NCBI GenBank assembly: GCA_964571225.1
Contig: CAZNBB010000179.1
Span: 1 to 6,085, forward strand
Direction: 5' to 3'
Source of the DNA: DATFML01 sp964571225
Lineage (GTDB): Bacteria > Pseudomonadota > Gammaproteobacteria > DATFLG01
DNA: 6,085 bases
Shown here: positions 5,139-6,085 of the stretch, piece after piece
Layout: each line of letters starts with the position of its first letter
How positions within the stretch are numbered: the first letter of the stretch is position 1
Notes under the pieces: model-generated
Told to the model about the DNA's origin: nothing
Database searches by the model: none
The model's input: only the letters and a program-made list of their open reading frames with translations
Position numbers and translations under genes: made by a program

Positions 5139-6085
5139 ATGAAAGTGATGATCACCGGCGCCGCCGGCTTTATCGGGTCGACCCTCGCCCTGCGCCTGCT
5201 GGAGCGGGGAGACGAGGTTTACGGCATCGACAACCTGAACGACTACTACGACGTCACCCTCAAGGAAGCCCGTCTGGCCCGTCTGCAGGACAATCCCAAC
5301 TTCACCTTCGAGAAGCTGGATATCGTGGACCGCGACGGTATCGGGCGCCTGTTCAAGGAGAACCGCTTCGACGCCGTCATGCACCTGGCCGCCCAAGCCG
5401 GCGTGCGCTACTCCATCGAAAACCCGTATTCCTACATCGACTGCAACCTGGTGGGCTTCGGCAACATCCTGGAAGGCTGCCGCCACTCCAAGGTGGGCCA
5501 CTTCGTGTTCGCCTCGTCCAGCTCCGTCTACGGCGCCAACACCAAGCTGCCGTTTTCCGAGCACGACAACGTGGACCATCCGGTGTCCCTGTACGCGGCC
5601 AGCAAGAAGGCCAACGAGCTGATGGCCCACAGCTACGCCCATCTGTACGGGCTGTCCTGCACCGGGCTGCGCTTTTTCACCGTGTACGGCCCCTGGGGCC
5701 GCCCGGACATGGCCCTGTTCAAGTTCACCAAGGGCATCCTGGCCGGCGAGCCCATCCCCGTCTTCAACGAAGGCAAGATGGTGCGGGATTTCACCTACAT
5801 CGACGACATCGTGGAAGGGGTGGTGCGGGTGATCGACAGCCCGGCCGCGCCCAACCCGCAGTGGTCCGGCGACGCCCCAGATCCGGCCACCAGCTACGCG
5901 CCATTCCGGGTGTTCAACATCGGGAACAACAACCCGGTGCAGTTGATGCGGTATATCGAGGTGCTGGAGGAGCGGCTGGGCAGGAAAGCCCAGATGGACC
6001 TGCTCCCCATGCAGCCGGGAGACGTACCAGCCACCGTGGCCGACACTTCGGAGTTGGCCGGCGCGGTGGGCTTCACGCCTGCGAC
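5139..6085 (+). CDS. UDP-uronate 4-epimerase, CapI/LpsL type (3' end beyond window)
   Basis: An extended short-chain dehydrogenase/epimerase, expected to interconvert UDP-glucuronate and UDP-galacturonate, or the N-acetylated pair, through an NAD+-bound 4-keto intermediate. The frame is open from ATG 5139 to the window end: 315 full codons, with roughly 20 missing compared with the usual 335 or so. Motifs: GAAGFIG (7-13); GIDNLNDYYD (29-38), a hallmark of the CapI/LpsL branch; HLAAQAGVRYSIENP, with the substrate-contacting Arg in GVRYS; ASSSSVYG (125-132); YAASK (Tyr152, Lys156); RFFTVYGPWGRPDMA; VRDFTYIDDI (from 215); and FNIGNNNP (259-266). It follows the dehydrogenase by four bases, with GGAG at 5124-5127 inside the previous gene, so the two are surely co-transcribed. 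TviC-type GlcNAcA epimerases look different (for example GLDNFSTGY), so UDP-GlcA is the best guess for the substrate class. Confidence 0.92.
   Translation, partial: MKVMITGAAGFIGSTLALRLLERGDEVYGIDNLNDYYDVTLKEARLARLQDNPNFTFEKLDIVDRDGIGRLFKENRFDAVMHLAAQAGVRYSIENPYSYIDCNLVGFGNILEGCRHSKVGHFVFASSSSVYGANTKLPFSEHDNVDHPVSLYAASKKANELMAHSYAHLYGLSCTGLRFFTVYGPWGRPDMALFKFTKGILAGEPIPVFNEGKMVRDFTYIDDIVEGVVRVIDSPAAPNPQWSGDAPDPATSYAPFRVFNIGNNNPVQLMRYIEVLEERLGRKAQMDLLPMQPGDVPATVADTSELAGAVGFTPA

Noticed and set aside
4253..5155. Minus-strand 300-codon frame opposite the dehydrogenase
   Set aside because: Same kind of antisense shadow: low-complexity Val/Gly/His/Gln composition and no domain signature.

Overview
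This GC-rich window reads as a surface-polysaccharide (O-antigen, capsule or exopolysaccharide) biosynthesis locus of a proteobacterium. RmlA closely resembles the enterobacterial enzyme. The upstream spacer carries REP-like palindromes of a kind I associate with GC-rich Gammaproteobacteria such as purple-sulfur or haloalkaliphilic sulfur bacteria. The lineage is an inference from composition and protein flavour, not a firm identification.

Layout, all on the + strand. Positions 1-44 hold what looks like the last codons of an upstream gene. Positions 45-350 are non-coding and rich in short repeats: two small hairpins, an 11-base direct repeat, two REP-like hairpins of identical geometry (8-base stem, 11-base loop) related by a compensatory base-pair change, and a tandem duplication that carries the ribosome-binding site of the next gene. 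Positions 351-3695 hold a complete dTDP-L-rhamnose operon in the order rmlA-rmlC-rmlD-rmlB (rfbACDB), with junction overlaps of 4, 4 and 16 bases. Positions 3696-3853 are a spacer with a well-formed candidate sigma-54 (-24/-12) promoter, a strong GC hairpin in the predicted leader and a good ribosome-binding site. Positions 3854-5134 encode a TviB/WbpO-type nucleotide-sugar 6-dehydrogenase. After 4 bases, a CapI/LpsL-type UDP-uronate 4-epimerase begins at 5139 and runs off the window.

Functionally, the first operon turns glucose-1-phosphate and dTTP into dTDP-L-rhamnose: RmlA, then RmlB, RmlC and RmlD. The second turns a UDP-hexose or UDP-N-acetylhexosamine into a UDP-uronic acid and epimerises it at C4. 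Together they would supply rhamnose and an acidic sugar to a glycan polymer. No glycosyltransferase, flippase or polymerase lies inside the window.

I do not see an undescribed system here. The enzymes are well-known families. The points worth a second look are regulatory: the sigma-54-like promoter separating the two sugar modules, and the REP/repeat architecture immediately in front of rmlA.
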